Assembly: GCF_027859255.1 (NCBI RefSeq)
Contig: NZ_JAQHXR010000002.1
Location: forward strand, 62,001 to 126,000
DNA: 64,000 bases
Source of the DNA: Helicobacter ibis
GTDB lineage: Bacteria > Campylobacterota > Campylobacteria > Campylobacterales > Helicobacteraceae
Direction of reading: 5' to 3'
The first letter of the stretch is position 1. Every line of letters starts with the position of its first letter. The notes under the pieces are model-generated. The model worked only from the letters and a program-made list of their open reading frames with translations, was not told the origin of the DNA and ran no database searches. The translations under genes were made by a program, and so were the position numbers. Positions 1 to 7,888 of the stretch are shown here, piece by piece.

Positions 1-71
1 ATGAAGTTATTATATCACTTAAAATAATTAAAAAATTAAATATTTTTATCATTAATTTATAATGTTATTTT

Positions 72-77
72 TATAAT
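72..77 (+). promoter_or_regulatory. candidate -10 box for the azlCD operon
   Basis: A TATAAT hexamer lies 38 bases before the chosen azlC start in a very AT-rich leader. A second TATAAT-like match lies about 14 bases upstream. No convincing -35 is visible, as is usual for Helicobacter sigma-70 promoters. The assignment is by pattern only. Confidence 0.4.
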
Positions 78-115
78 TTGCGTTCCTTTTTGGACTTTTG
101 GCACTTGGAGTATTT

Positions 116-814
116 ATGCAAGGTTCTTTTATAAAGATTTTAATACAAACATTACCCGTTTTAATGGGATATTTACCACTTGGAATGGCATTTGGAATCT
201 TGTTTTCAACGCTAAATATAGAATGGTATTATGGGATTTTATGTTCTTTACTTATTTTCACAGGTGCTGGACAATTTTTACTTGTTTCTCTATTGGCGTT
301 AAAAAGCGGTTACCTAGAAATTGCATTTGCTTCTTTTATGCTAAATATAAGGCATATTTTCTACTCTCTTGCAATACTAGATGATATAAAAGAGTTTGGA
401 ATTAAAAAATACTACATACTATTTGGTCTTACTGATGAGACATTTGCCACGCTAAAAACTAGCCATTTGCAAGATACACAATACAGCAAGGAAAATAGAT
501 TCTTCTTAATTACACTCCTAAACCACATGTATTGGATATTAGGTGGTGCATTAGGAATCTTTATGGGGCAAGGATTAGGATTCCAACCACAAGGTGTCGA
601 GTTTGCCCTAACAGCACTCTTTAGTGTTCTAACTCTAGCACTCTTGCAAACTTCAGACAACAAAATCCCATTCTTTATAGGATTAGCTATTGGAATCTTT
701 GGGTTAATAGTCTTCCCTAGTGAGCATTTTTTACTATTTAGCATGATTTTTGGAATCTTGCTTTTAATAATTGGCAAAAATTTCATAGAAAGAAAAAATA
801 TATGCACGAAATAA
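116..814 (+). CDS. azlC: AzlC family branched-chain amino acid exporter, large subunit
   Basis: This is an integral membrane protein of about 232 residues. It matches the AzlC family, which with AzlD exports branched-chain amino acids or analogues across the inner membrane. The family signature is seen near the N-terminus (GYLPLGMAFG) and in the SLLIFTGAGQFLLVSLLA stretch, followed by the NIRHIFYSL region and several hydrophobic segments. A TTG codon at 98 would add six residues, but ATG at 116 has GGAG five bases upstream and is preferred. The stop overlaps the azlD start by 13 bases, so the two are translationally coupled. Substrate is inferred from family only. Confidence 0.88.
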   Translation: MQGSFIKILIQTLPVLMGYLPLGMAFGILFSTLNIEWYYGILCSLLIFTGAGQFLLVSLLALKSGYLEIAFASFMLNIRHIFYSLAILDDIKEFGIKKYYILFGLTDETFATLKTSHLQDTQYSKENRFFLITLLNHMYWILGGALGIFMGQGLGFQPQGVEFALTALFSVLTLALLQTSDNKIPFFIGLAIGIFGLIVFPSEHFLLFSMIFGILLLIIGKNFIERKNICTK

Positions 815-1134
815 CAAATGAGTTTTATTTGATTTTAGCAATTTTAGCAGCTTCATTTGGGACTATGCTTACTAGATTCTTGCCATTTTGGCTACTAAGA
901 AATTACAATAACAACAAATGCCTAAAATACCTACAAAACACTATGCCACTTTTGATTATGACTTTACTGGTATTTTTTAGTATCAAAGATGTAAAATGGA
1001 ACATAACTTATGGGATACCAGAATTAATAGGAATCTTTATATCAGTAATATTCTTTATTAGATTCAAAAACCCTATTTTAAGCATACTTGCAGGGATTGT
1101 TTTTTATATTTTAGCTACAAGGATTTTTTTATGA
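802..1134 (+). CDS. azlD: AzlD family branched-chain amino acid transport protein, small subunit
   Basis: A 110-residue, almost wholly hydrophobic protein with four predicted membrane segments, the usual size of AzlD, the small partner of AzlC. The family's conserved 'TRFLPFWL' type motif is present near residue 25 and a proline-rich amphipathic stretch follows (NTMPLLIM). It overlaps azlC by 13 bases and its own stop overlaps the next gene by 4 bases, so all three are probably on one mRNA. Function as exporter partner follows from family and pairing. Confidence 0.87.
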   Translation: MHEITNEFYLILAILAASFGTMLTRFLPFWLLRNYNNNKCLKYLQNTMPLLIMTLLVFFSIKDVKWNITYGIPELIGIFISVIFFIRFKNPILSILAGIVFYILATRIFL

Positions 1135-1475
1135 TTAAAGTTTATGGAATTAAAACTTGCGGTAGTGTGAAAAAAGCGATTAACTACCTTGAAGAAAATG
1201 GTATTGAGTTTGAATTTATTGATTTTAAAAAGCAAAAGCCAAGCAAGGAAGAGCTAGAATCTTGGCTAAAATACATATCTTTAAAGGTATTATTAAATAA
1301 TAAAGGCATGACTTATAAAAAGCTAGGACTATCAAAACTATCACTAAGTGATGAAGAAATTTTTAATTATTTACTACAAGAACCATTGCTTATAAAGCGA
1401 CCTGTGATAGCTACAAAAGATTCAGTTATTGTTGGATTTGATGAAGAAATATATAAGAACACAAAATGGCATTAA
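1131..1475 (+). CDS. ArsC/Spx-like thioredoxin-fold protein
   Basis: A 114-residue protein of the arsenate reductase-like (ArsC/YffB/Spx) family. The N-terminal beta strand runs into TCGSVKKA, with a single redox-candidate Cys near residue 10, and RPVIAT near residue 90 matches the conserved Arg-Pro motif of the fold. The length is that of YffB/Spx-type proteins. True arsenate reductases need additional residues and ars genes nearby, and no ars gene is next to it, so a general thiol-dependent reductase or regulator is equally possible. It overlaps azlD by 4 bases and the following lipoprotein gene by 10. Confidence 0.75.
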   Translation: MIKVYGIKTCGSVKKAINYLEENGIEFEFIDFKKQKPSKEELESWLKYISLKVLLNNKGMTYKKLGLSKLSLSDEEIFNYLLQEPLLIKRPVIATKDSVIVGFDEEIYKNTKWH

Positions 1476-2782
1476 AAATTATTCTATTTTCATTAGCGTT
1501 CTTGCTCTTTAGTGCTTGTAGCACTAAAGATATAACTCTTCCACCACAAGATATAAATCTTTACACGCAAGAATCTTTACTAATTAATACTAAGAATTTA
1601 AAAGATTCATACCTAGAGAGCTTCTTTGCACCATTTAAAATAAAAGAAAACACAAAAACAAAGCATATCGCTTGGGCGTTAGATATGGCATATAGCACAC
1701 AAGGCTATGGAGAAAATCTCTTGCCACTCAAAAAAGAAGAAATACAACTGCTAGAATCTGAAGCAAACTACAATAACTTTCCAAACTCAAAGCTAAAATA
1801 CGCCATAGTAGCACACTCGAGCAACCTAAGAGCACTGCCAACTAATAAGCCGTTTTTCAAAAATCCAAATAAAGCAGGAGAGGGATTCCCATTTGATTAC
1901 TTCCAAAACTCATATATCTATGCAAATACTCCAATAATAATTAAACATTATTCACAAAGCAAAGCATGGGCATTTGTTGAAAGTGGCTTTGTAAGTGGCT
2001 GGATAGAGAGCAAAAATATAGCCTACCTAAATAAAGCACAACTAGAAAAATATAAAAATATAAAAAATTTCATAATTCCAAAAAATGACTATATAGAGCT
2101 TAAATCTAACGATAGATTCCTAGAATATGCAAGGGTTGGCATGATCTTGCCTGTGTATAAAAATAAAATATTGATATTTACTAGAGATGAAAATGGAAAT
2201 GCAAAAGAAAAGCTAATAAAAATCAACAGAGATGAATTTTTAAACTTCCCTCTTAACTTTAGCGAACACAACTATGCACTAATTGCAAATAGCATTGTTG
2301 GCGAAAAATATGGCTGGGGGGGTATGTTTGGCAATAGAGATTGCTCTATGTTTTTAAGGGATACATTTAGTAACTTTGGAATCTATCTGCCAAGAAATTC
2401 ACAAGCACAGATAAAAGCAGATACACAAGGAAGCAAATACTATCCACTAGATAAATTAAATCCACAAAAAAAACTAGATTTTATAAAGAAAAATGCAATT
2501 CCATTTGCAACACTACTGGGGCTTAAAGGTCATATCATGCTATATATAGGTGAGCATAATGGGGAAATGCTGGTCTTGCATGATGTTTGGGGACTAAAAA
2601 TGATACAAAAAGAAACAAATAACACTAGTAAAGAGATGAGACACATAATAGGTAAAATAGCTATAACGCAAATAGATATAGGAAAAAATAATAGTAATAT
2701 ACCGCAAGATTCTTTATTTATAAATAGAATATATGGAATGCTAAACTTATTTGAAAATGGCAAAATACAAGAACATGAATGA
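1466..2782 (+). CDS. NlpC/P60 family cell-wall hydrolase lipoprotein with SH3 domain
   Basis: A 438-residue predicted lipoprotein with a lipobox ending at Cys18 (LLFSAC). A middle region (roughly residues 110-200) resembles bacterial SH3-like domains (LRALPT, then W-rich segments ending in GWIESKNI). The C-terminal third is an NlpC/P60 papain-like domain: YGWGGMFGNRDCSMFLRD supplies the catalytic Cys and GLKGHIMLYIG the His. Members cleave peptide stems of peptidoglycan at the cell envelope. A run of seven G at 2316-2322 encodes the conserved Trp-Gly-Gly. It follows the ArsC-like gene with a 10-base overlap. Confidence 0.83.
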   Translation: MALKIILFSLAFLLFSACSTKDITLPPQDINLYTQESLLINTKNLKDSYLESFFAPFKIKENTKTKHIAWALDMAYSTQGYGENLLPLKKEEIQLLESEANYNNFPNSKLKYAIVAHSSNLRALPTNKPFFKNPNKAGEGFPFDYFQNSYIYANTPIIIKHYSQSKAWAFVESGFVSGWIESKNIAYLNKAQLEKYKNIKNFIIPKNDYIELKSNDRFLEYARVGMILPVYKNKILIFTRDENGNAKEKLIKINRDEFLNFPLNFSEHNYALIANSIVGEKYGWGGMFGNRDCSMFLRDTFSNFGIYLPRNSQAQIKADTQGSKYYPLDKLNPQKKLDFIKKNAIPFATLLGLKGHIMLYIGEHNGEMLVLHDVWGLKMIQKETNNTSKEMRHIIGKIAITQIDIGKNNSNIPQDSLFINRIYGMLNLFENGKIQEHE

Positions 2783-3500
2783 ACAAAATAAAATAATAGA
2801 ATGCAAAAATGTTAATTTTTATTTAACTAAAGAGCATATTTTGTATAATGTGAATTGGACGATTAATAAAGGAGATTTTTGGGCTATCATAGGACCAAAT
2901 GGTGGCGGTAAAAGCACTCTAGCAAAGCTATTGGTAAATCTTTTAAAACCAAGTAGTGGAGAGATAATAAGAGATTCAAAACTAAAAATAGGCTATGTCC
3001 CGCAAAATACTTTTTTTAATCGTCATTTTCCAGTTACAGCCAAAGAAGTTGTAATGATGGGATTTTTAGACAAGGAAAGCAGTTTAAATATGTTTAGTTA
3101 CACCAAAACACAAAAAGACAAAGCTAATAAATATATAAAAGAGCTAGACCTAGAATCTCATGCAAACAAAAAAATAGGAGAACTATCAGGCGGTCTTAGA
3201 CAAAGAGTATTAATAGCAAGAGCATTATGCAGCAAACCTGATATACTAATCTTAGATGAACCAACTTCAAGCATAGATAAAAAACACCAAAAGGACATAT
3301 ATGAGATACTTAAGCAAAACAATAAAGATAAGACAATAGTCATAATAAGCCATGATATATCTATATTATATGGCTATGCTAAAAATGCGTTATATGTAAA
3401 TAAGGAAGTTACAATTCACAAACTTCCACAAATTAATCAAAATCAAAACGGCAAACATTTCTGCGAAATAGAAATGATGATGGGAGAACAATATGAATAA
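2775..3500 (+). CDS. metal ABC transporter ATP-binding protein (ZnuC/MntB-like)
   Basis: A cytoplasmic ABC ATPase of about 241 residues. Walker A (GPNGGGKST), signature (LSGGLRQR), Walker B (ILILDEPTS) and the switch His (ISHD) are all seen. The sequence style matches ATPases of zinc/manganese/iron importers, and the matching ABC-3 permease is encoded at 4841. In-frame starts at 2751 (TTG), 2757 and 2775 exist; 2775 is chosen because the protein then begins just ahead of the first beta strand. The gene overlaps the NlpC gene by 8 bases and mqo by 8. No periplasmic binding protein is encoded next to it. Confidence 0.83.
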   Translation: MNEQNKIIECKNVNFYLTKEHILYNVNWTINKGDFWAIIGPNGGGKSTLAKLLVNLLKPSSGEIIRDSKLKIGYVPQNTFFNRHFPVTAKEVVMMGFLDKESSLNMFSYTKTQKDKANKYIKELDLESHANKKIGELSGGLRQRVLIARALCSKPDILILDEPTSSIDKKHQKDIYEILKQNNKDKTIVIISHDISILYGYAKNALYVNKEVTIHKLPQINQNQNGKHFCEIEMMMGEQYE

Positions 3501-4848
3501 CTCTTATGATGTAGCAATTATAGGTGGCGGAATCTCTGGTAGTGCTTTATTTTACACATTAACACATTACACTGATATAAAAAAGGTGGTACTGCTAGAA
3601 AAATATGATAGGCCAGCAACTTTAAGCTCAAGCGCTAATAATAACTCTCAAACGATTCACGCAGGTGATATAGAAACAAACTACACAAAAGAAAAAGCAA
3701 AAAAAGTAAGAAGAGCAGCAAAACTTATAGAAAATTACGCACTATTCCATAATTTACAAAATAAAAGTATTTTTGAATGCCAAAAAATGGCATTTGGAGT
3801 TGGCGACAAGGAAGTAGAATTTATAAAATCTAGACATAATGAATTTAGCGAGATATATCCTGAATTAGAATTATTTAACAAAGATACTCTAAGAGAGATA
3901 GAACCAAATATAATAAAGACTGAAAATGGTAGCAATAGAAGCGATAATGTAGTTGGCTCTGGTATAAAAAAGAGTTTTTGTGCTATGAACTTTTGCGTAA
4001 CTGCAAATCATATGATAGAAACTAGTATTTTTAATGAACATAAAGCAATTTTTAACTTCAAAGTCAAAAACATAGTAGAACAAGGTGATGGCGGATATAC
4101 ATTACAAGCAGATGGGCACTCACCAATTAGCGCAAAATTTGTGCTTGTAAATGCAGGAGCACATTCTTTATTTTTGGCACACAATATGGGGTATGGCCTA
4201 GAACTTGGTTGTTTGCCTGTGTCTGGTAGCTTTTATTTTATACCTGGAAATAAGTTAAATGGTAAGGTATATACAGTTCAAAACCCAAAGCTCCCTTTTG
4301 CAGCAATACATGGAGATCCAGATATAGTCGCAAAGGATAAAACAAGACTTGGACCTACTGCACTAGCACTACCTAAGCTAGAAAGATTTAAGAGTGGAAC
4401 TTTTTTAGATTTCTTAAAAATCTCTGGTATTGCAAGTGGAACTCTGAATATTATGTTTGATCTACTATCAGATTCAGAGATTAGAAGCTATATTTTTAGA
4501 AATTTCTTATATGAAATTCCAAGTATTGGCAAAAAATATTTCCTACAAGAAGCCAAAAAAATAATACCTTCAATAAGACTAGAAGATCTATCATATGCAA
4601 GTGGTTTTGGAGGCATAAGACCTCAAGTGTTAGACAAAAAAGAAAAGAAACTAATACTTGGAGAAAAAAAGATTAAAAGCAACAAAGGAATAACCTTTAA
4701 CATGACGCCAAGTCCAGGTGCAACTAGCTGTCTAAAAAATGCACTAGTAGATATGATGGAGATAACAGAATATCTAGGTGCTAAAATAAATATGGAAAAA
4801 GTAAATAAAGAATTAAAAGAGGATAGCTTGGAGTGGCTTATTGATTGA
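3493..4848 (+). CDS. mqo: malate:quinone oxidoreductase family FAD enzyme
   Basis: A 451-residue FAD-dependent oxidoreductase. The N-terminus carries the Rossmann dinucleotide motif GGGISGSALFYTL, followed by LLEKYDRPA and the SSANNNSQTIHAG segment typical of membrane-associated malate:quinone oxidoreductases. A C-terminal FNMTPSPGATSCL matches the FAD-closing motif. The enzyme oxidises malate to oxaloacetate and reduces menaquinone at the inner face of the membrane. It matches in size the H. pylori enzyme I recall (about 450 residues). It lies between the ATPase and permease genes of a metal importer, overlapping both by 8 bases. GGAG ahead of ATG 3493 supports the start. Confidence 0.85.
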   Translation: MNNSYDVAIIGGGISGSALFYTLTHYTDIKKVVLLEKYDRPATLSSSANNNSQTIHAGDIETNYTKEKAKKVRRAAKLIENYALFHNLQNKSIFECQKMAFGVGDKEVEFIKSRHNEFSEIYPELELFNKDTLREIEPNIIKTENGSNRSDNVVGSGIKKSFCAMNFCVTANHMIETSIFNEHKAIFNFKVKNIVEQGDGGYTLQADGHSPISAKFVLVNAGAHSLFLAHNMGYGLELGCLPVSGSFYFIPGNKLNGKVYTVQNPKLPFAAIHGDPDIVAKDKTRLGPTALALPKLERFKSGTFLDFLKISGIASGTLNIMFDLLSDSEIRSYIFRNFLYEIPSIGKKYFLQEAKKIIPSIRLEDLSYASGFGGIRPQVLDKKEKKLILGEKKIKSNKGITFNMTPSPGATSCLKNALVDMMEITEYLGAKINMEKVNKELKEDSLEWLID

Positions 4849-5662
4849 TCTTTTAAGTTATAGCTTTATACATAATGCAATAATTGGCTCTTTTTTTACA
4901 AGCGTAATTTGCGGAATCATAGGCACTCTTGTAGTGGCCAATAGAATTGTATTTCTAGCTGGTGGAATAGCACATAGTGTATATGGTGGAGTTGGGATTT
5001 CTGTGTTTTTTGGATTACCAATTTTGCTTGGTTCTACACTCTTTAGCGTTATATGTGCATTAATCTTATCTTATATGCTATTAAGATCCAAAGAAAGGAT
5101 AGATTCAATAATTGGCTCTCTATGGGCTTTTGGCATGGCATTGGGGATTATACTAGTAGAGCTAACGCCTGGATATAGCAAAGATTTTATGAGTTTTCTT
5201 TTTGGTAGCATTTTAAGCATTGGTTTGCATGATATTTACTATATGTCCAGCTTTAGCGTATGCTTGGTGCTATTTATATTTTTGTTCTATAAAGCAATAA
5301 TAGCCGTTATGTATGATAGTGATTTTGCTTATTTAAGAGGTATAAATACAAATCTTTTTAGCACTATTTTGATGGTTTTAATCGCTTTGGGAATTGTGCT
5401 TAGTATGCAATCAGTTGGAATTATACTAATAGTAGCCTTACTTAGCATACCTGCATATATTTCAGAGCTATTTTGCAAGAATCTTTATACAATGATGTTA
5501 CTATCAAGTGTTATTTCATTTATATCCTCAATACTTGGTATTGTTCTTGCGTACTTTTATAATCTACAAGCAGGTTCTAGCATTGTTCTAGTTTTAAGTA
5601 TAATATCAGCAATAATGTTCTTATCTAAATATGTTTATAGTAAATTAATACAAAGGGTATGA
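4841..5662 (+). CDS. metal ABC transporter permease (ZnuB/ABC-3 family)
   Basis: A 273-residue polytopic inner-membrane protein with about eight hydrophobic segments. The ABC-3 family pattern is visible: GTLVVANRIVFLAGGIAHSV in the second segment, an IIGSLWAFGMALGI segment, and VGIILIVALLSIPAYISE near the C-terminus. It should form the channel for the ATPase encoded at 2775. The start is TTG at 4841 with GGAG seven bases upstream. It overlaps mqo by 8 bases and its stop is immediately followed by the next ATG. The transported metal cannot be told from sequence. Confidence 0.85.
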   Translation: MIDLLSYSFIHNAIIGSFFTSVICGIIGTLVVANRIVFLAGGIAHSVYGGVGISVFFGLPILLGSTLFSVICALILSYMLLRSKERIDSIIGSLWAFGMALGIILVELTPGYSKDFMSFLFGSILSIGLHDIYYMSSFSVCLVLFIFLFYKAIIAVMYDSDFAYLRGINTNLFSTILMVLIALGIVLSMQSVGIILIVALLSIPAYISELFCKNLYTMMLLSSVISFISSILGIVLAYFYNLQAGSSIVLVLSIISAIMFLSKYVYSKLIQRV

Positions 5663-7042
5663 ATGAAGGAACTAGTAGAATCGCTTTTAAAATACACAAA
5701 AATTAATCCAGAGACAATATCTATTGATGTTTTTAATTTAATACTTTTGCAAAACAAAACTCAAATATTAGAATGGATAACCTCTGATACATTTAAAAAA
5801 ACATATAAAAACAATAAATATGCTCCAATGTTCAATCCAGACACTTTTAACTATCTAAATGTATCACCAGAGTTAGCATGGACATTAAATATGCCACTAC
5901 CTCCATACTTCAACTTCTATATGATAGCCTCACACGCTACTGGAAATAATGCTATGTGGGATGCCCTAAAAGTGGCGGGGGGGGGGGCAGAAATAATCTC
6001 TTCTCAAAGTGGGCAAGCATTTGAACAATACTCTTATCTCTATCAAACAATCTTAAAATATAATAATAAATACAAATTTACATATATATCACTAAATAAT
6101 TTTGTTGTTAATGATGAAAATGCAGATAAATTATATGCTCTAATGCCATATAAAGACGCATTCTGTCTCTTTAGAGATCCTATATCTTTGCTTTCTTCAT
6201 GTATTAATATACAACTAAACAACCCAAATATACCAAGAGATATAAACTTAACTTACAATATAGACGAAATTATAAAGAATGCTGTTGCATATGGCTGTGG
6301 ATACAACTTTAATAAATTTCCAAATTTAGATTTAATCCCTTTTTATGTCGCATTTAGATATATGCATTTTAATACCACAAACTTTTTAGAAAAATTAATA
6401 AATTTAGATATGAGCAATATGCTATTTATTGATACTAGCGAGATAGTAGGAGAAGGTATTATTGAAGTTTTAAAAAGATTATCTAGTAAATTTAATTTTC
6501 CACTAGATAGCCAAGCTTTAGAGTTAAATAAAGATAGGCTTACAAATCAAAAGACAAAATACCTATCCTTGATTGGCTTTAATTTACACATAAATGATAT
6601 TGACATACATAAGAAAATAAACTGCATGGACAATGAAACGATTAACCATAAAGATAGTATTATAATTTCTATACAAAATGATTTACACCAAAAAGAATGC
6701 AACATTACAGAAATGTTTTTTAAAAAAGAAACAATAAAAGGCATCACAATAAGCACTACTTATGAGCACTATAAAAAGTTTATACAAAATCAACAAATAA
6801 TAAAAGTAGCACATGGTTTCTTACATAAATTCATAAACCTAATACTAGAACAACAAAAAATAGAAGATAGTAAAAAAGTGGATTTAGACACCATAATAGA
6901 TTATTTATTAGAGAATAAAACGACACTTGAATACTTTTTAAGCACTATAGAACACTATAAAAAACCACTACTTAAAAACAATAGGAAAGATATTATAGAA
7001 AAATGGAAACATTATGCAAAACTTTTAGAAAAAGCAAAGTAG
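5663..7042 (+). CDS. sulfotransferase-like protein with internal G11 tract (probably phase variable)
   Basis: A 459-residue soluble protein that I cannot name with certainty. Residues about 90-100 (MIASHATGNNAMW) resemble the 5'-phosphosulfate loop of sulfotransferases, and LFRDPISLLSS near residue 172 resembles their 3'-phosphate motif, so a PAPS-dependent sulfotransferase-like fold is suggested. An 11-G homopolymer at 5977-5987 encodes the Ala-Gly-Gly-Gly-Ala turn. With 11 G the frame is open to the end; one base more or less would truncate it at about residue 110. It starts directly after the permease stop but looks accessory. The likely target is a surface glycan or other cell-surface acceptor, by inference only. 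Confidence 0.6.
   Translation: MKELVESLLKYTKINPETISIDVFNLILLQNKTQILEWITSDTFKKTYKNNKYAPMFNPDTFNYLNVSPELAWTLNMPLPPYFNFYMIASHATGNNAMWDALKVAGGGAEIISSQSGQAFEQYSYLYQTILKYNNKYKFTYISLNNFVVNDENADKLYALMPYKDAFCLFRDPISLLSSCINIQLNNPNIPRDINLTYNIDEIIKNAVAYGCGYNFNKFPNLDLIPFYVAFRYMHFNTTNFLEKLINLDMSNMLFIDTSEIVGEGIIEVLKRLSSKFNFPLDSQALELNKDRLTNQKTKYLSLIGFNLHINDIDIHKKINCMDNETINHKDSIIISIQNDLHQKECNITEMFFKKETIKGITISTTYEHYKKFIQNQQIIKVAHGFLHKFINLILEQQKIEDSKKVDLDTIIDYLLENKTTLEYFLSTIEHYKKPLLKNNRKDIIEKWKHYAKLLEKAK
5977..5987 (+). repeat. poly-G tract (11 G) inside a coding region
   Basis: Eleven consecutive G in a roughly one-third G+C genome, within the sulfotransferase-like gene. Homopolymeric G tracts of 8-12 are the classical slipped-strand phase-variation switches of Helicobacter and Campylobacter. 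The present length keeps the reading frame open. Confidence 0.95.
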
Positions 7043-7064
7043 AATCCTAAATTTAGGAGAAGAT

Positions 7065-7259
7065 ATGGAATATATAGAAAACATCGCAAAAAGAGCAATA
7101 AAAATTGCAATTATCTCATGTGTAATTACTACAATTTTTGCATTTATAAGTTTATGGATTATGCTAAATCAAATAACCGCCACTGCAAATCTAGTAAAAG
7201 AACACAGAGAATTACAAAAAAAAGTAGAGCTATTAGAGCAAAATCAAAAAGTGGAATAA
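7065..7259 (+). CDS. small membrane protein (DUF5408-like)
   Basis: A 64-residue protein with one central transmembrane segment (about residues 13-35) and a charged C-terminal stretch likely to form a short coiled coil (VKEHRELQKKVELLEQ). Size and pattern match small Helicobacter proteins placed in DUF5408, one of which I recall next to mqo in H. pylori. An AGGAG lies just before the ATG. No function is known. Its position near mqo suggests that the neighbouring sulfotransferase-like gene was inserted into an older mqo-small protein pair. Confidence 0.6.
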   Translation: MEYIENIAKRAIKIAIISCVITTIFAFISLWIMLNQITATANLVKEHRELQKKVELLEQNQKVE

Positions 7260-7272
7260 AAAATGCTTTAAC

Positions 7273-7306
7273 ACCATTTAAACCATAAATAAGGAGTTTA
7301 AATGGT
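7273..7306 (+). promoter_or_regulatory. hairpin covering the start codon of the next gene
   Basis: A perfect 11-base inverted repeat, ACCATTTAAAC (7273-7283) and GTTTAAATGGT (7296-7306), with a 12-base loop. The loop holds most of the ribosome site (AAGGAG, 7291-7296) and the ATG at 7302-7304 is paired within the stem. Such a layout could repress translation initiation, for example as an RNA thermometer or protein-bound control site. The structure is read directly; the role is inference. Confidence 0.5.
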
Positions 7307-7862
7307 ATCTTCTATAAACCAATTTAATACAGGGAATGTATATCAAACTACACAACCAAAAGAAGCAACACAAGTAGCACAACTAGAATCTAATAGCGAA
7401 AACTCTCCAGTTGAGATTCAAGAATTGCCAAATGTATCAAATCAAACTTTAGAGATTCGTAAATTCACAGATGGTATCAAAGGTGCCAATGAAATGATAG
7501 GTGCAATGCAGATAGCAGATATAACGATAAATGCCATAAGCAATCAACTAAAAAGTGGTACAACAAATGTAAGTGCTCTAGATTCAACGGCAAAAGCAGC
7601 ACAATTTAAAAATGAGCCATTGTTTGGTAAAGAGCTAAATTTACAATTAGCAGGAGAGAACATATCTGTTAGCCTACCTCTTCCTAGTCAGCTTGGTGAA
7701 TTCCTGCCAAACAAACTAAGCGAAAAACATGATGAAATAATAGAAAAGATGACTGCAATTAGCGGACTAATAGAAAAAGCCAGTCTTCCTATTTCTAATA
7801 ATAGCGGAAATTACGACTTTGAAAACTTTGATGCCAATACATTTAAAGATTTATTTAAATAA
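7302..7862 (+). CDS. uncharacterised helical protein
   Basis: A 186-residue soluble protein with no signal peptide. I do not recognise it. The first 45 residues are rich in Asn, Gln, Thr and Ser, then a helical segment (IKGANEMIGAMQIADITINAI) loosely recalls flagellin-type terminal helices. A more mixed middle contains the odd SVSLPLPSQLGEFLP stretch, and the C-terminus is acidic. A link to flagellar export or surface structures is possible but only a guess. Its start codon is inside a hairpin (7273-7306) and its stop lies inside a bidirectional terminator stem shared with the convergent glycosyltransferase gene. Confidence 0.6.
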   Translation: MVSSINQFNTGNVYQTTQPKEATQVAQLESNSENSPVEIQELPNVSNQTLEIRKFTDGIKGANEMIGAMQIADITINAISNQLKSGTTNVSALDSTAKAAQFKNEPLFGKELNLQLAGENISVSLPLPSQLGEFLPNKLSEKHDEIIEKMTAISGLIEKASLPISNNSGNYDFENFDANTFKDLFK

Positions 7863-7888
7863 ATAGAATCTAAAGATTCTATTTATTT
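7857..7888. terminator. bidirectional intrinsic terminator between convergent genes
   Basis: A 14-base-pair perfect stem with the loop TAAA; the core arms are AAATAGAATC and GATTCTATTT. The outer A/T pairs provide T-rich tails on both strands. It lies between the 186-residue gene and the convergent glycosyltransferase and contains both stop codons. Confidence 0.7.

Noticed and set aside
412-807. 131-codon reverse-strand frame within azlC
   Set aside because: It overlaps a clear membrane protein gene and has no recognisable product.
1131-1475. Arsenate resistance gene
   Set aside because: The ArsC-like fold is present, but there are no ars partners and the small size fits YffB/Spx-like proteins as well.
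2316-2322. Run of seven G in the NlpC/P60 gene as a phase-variation tract
   Set aside because: It encodes the conserved Trp-Gly-Gly of the fold and is shorter than active switch tracts.
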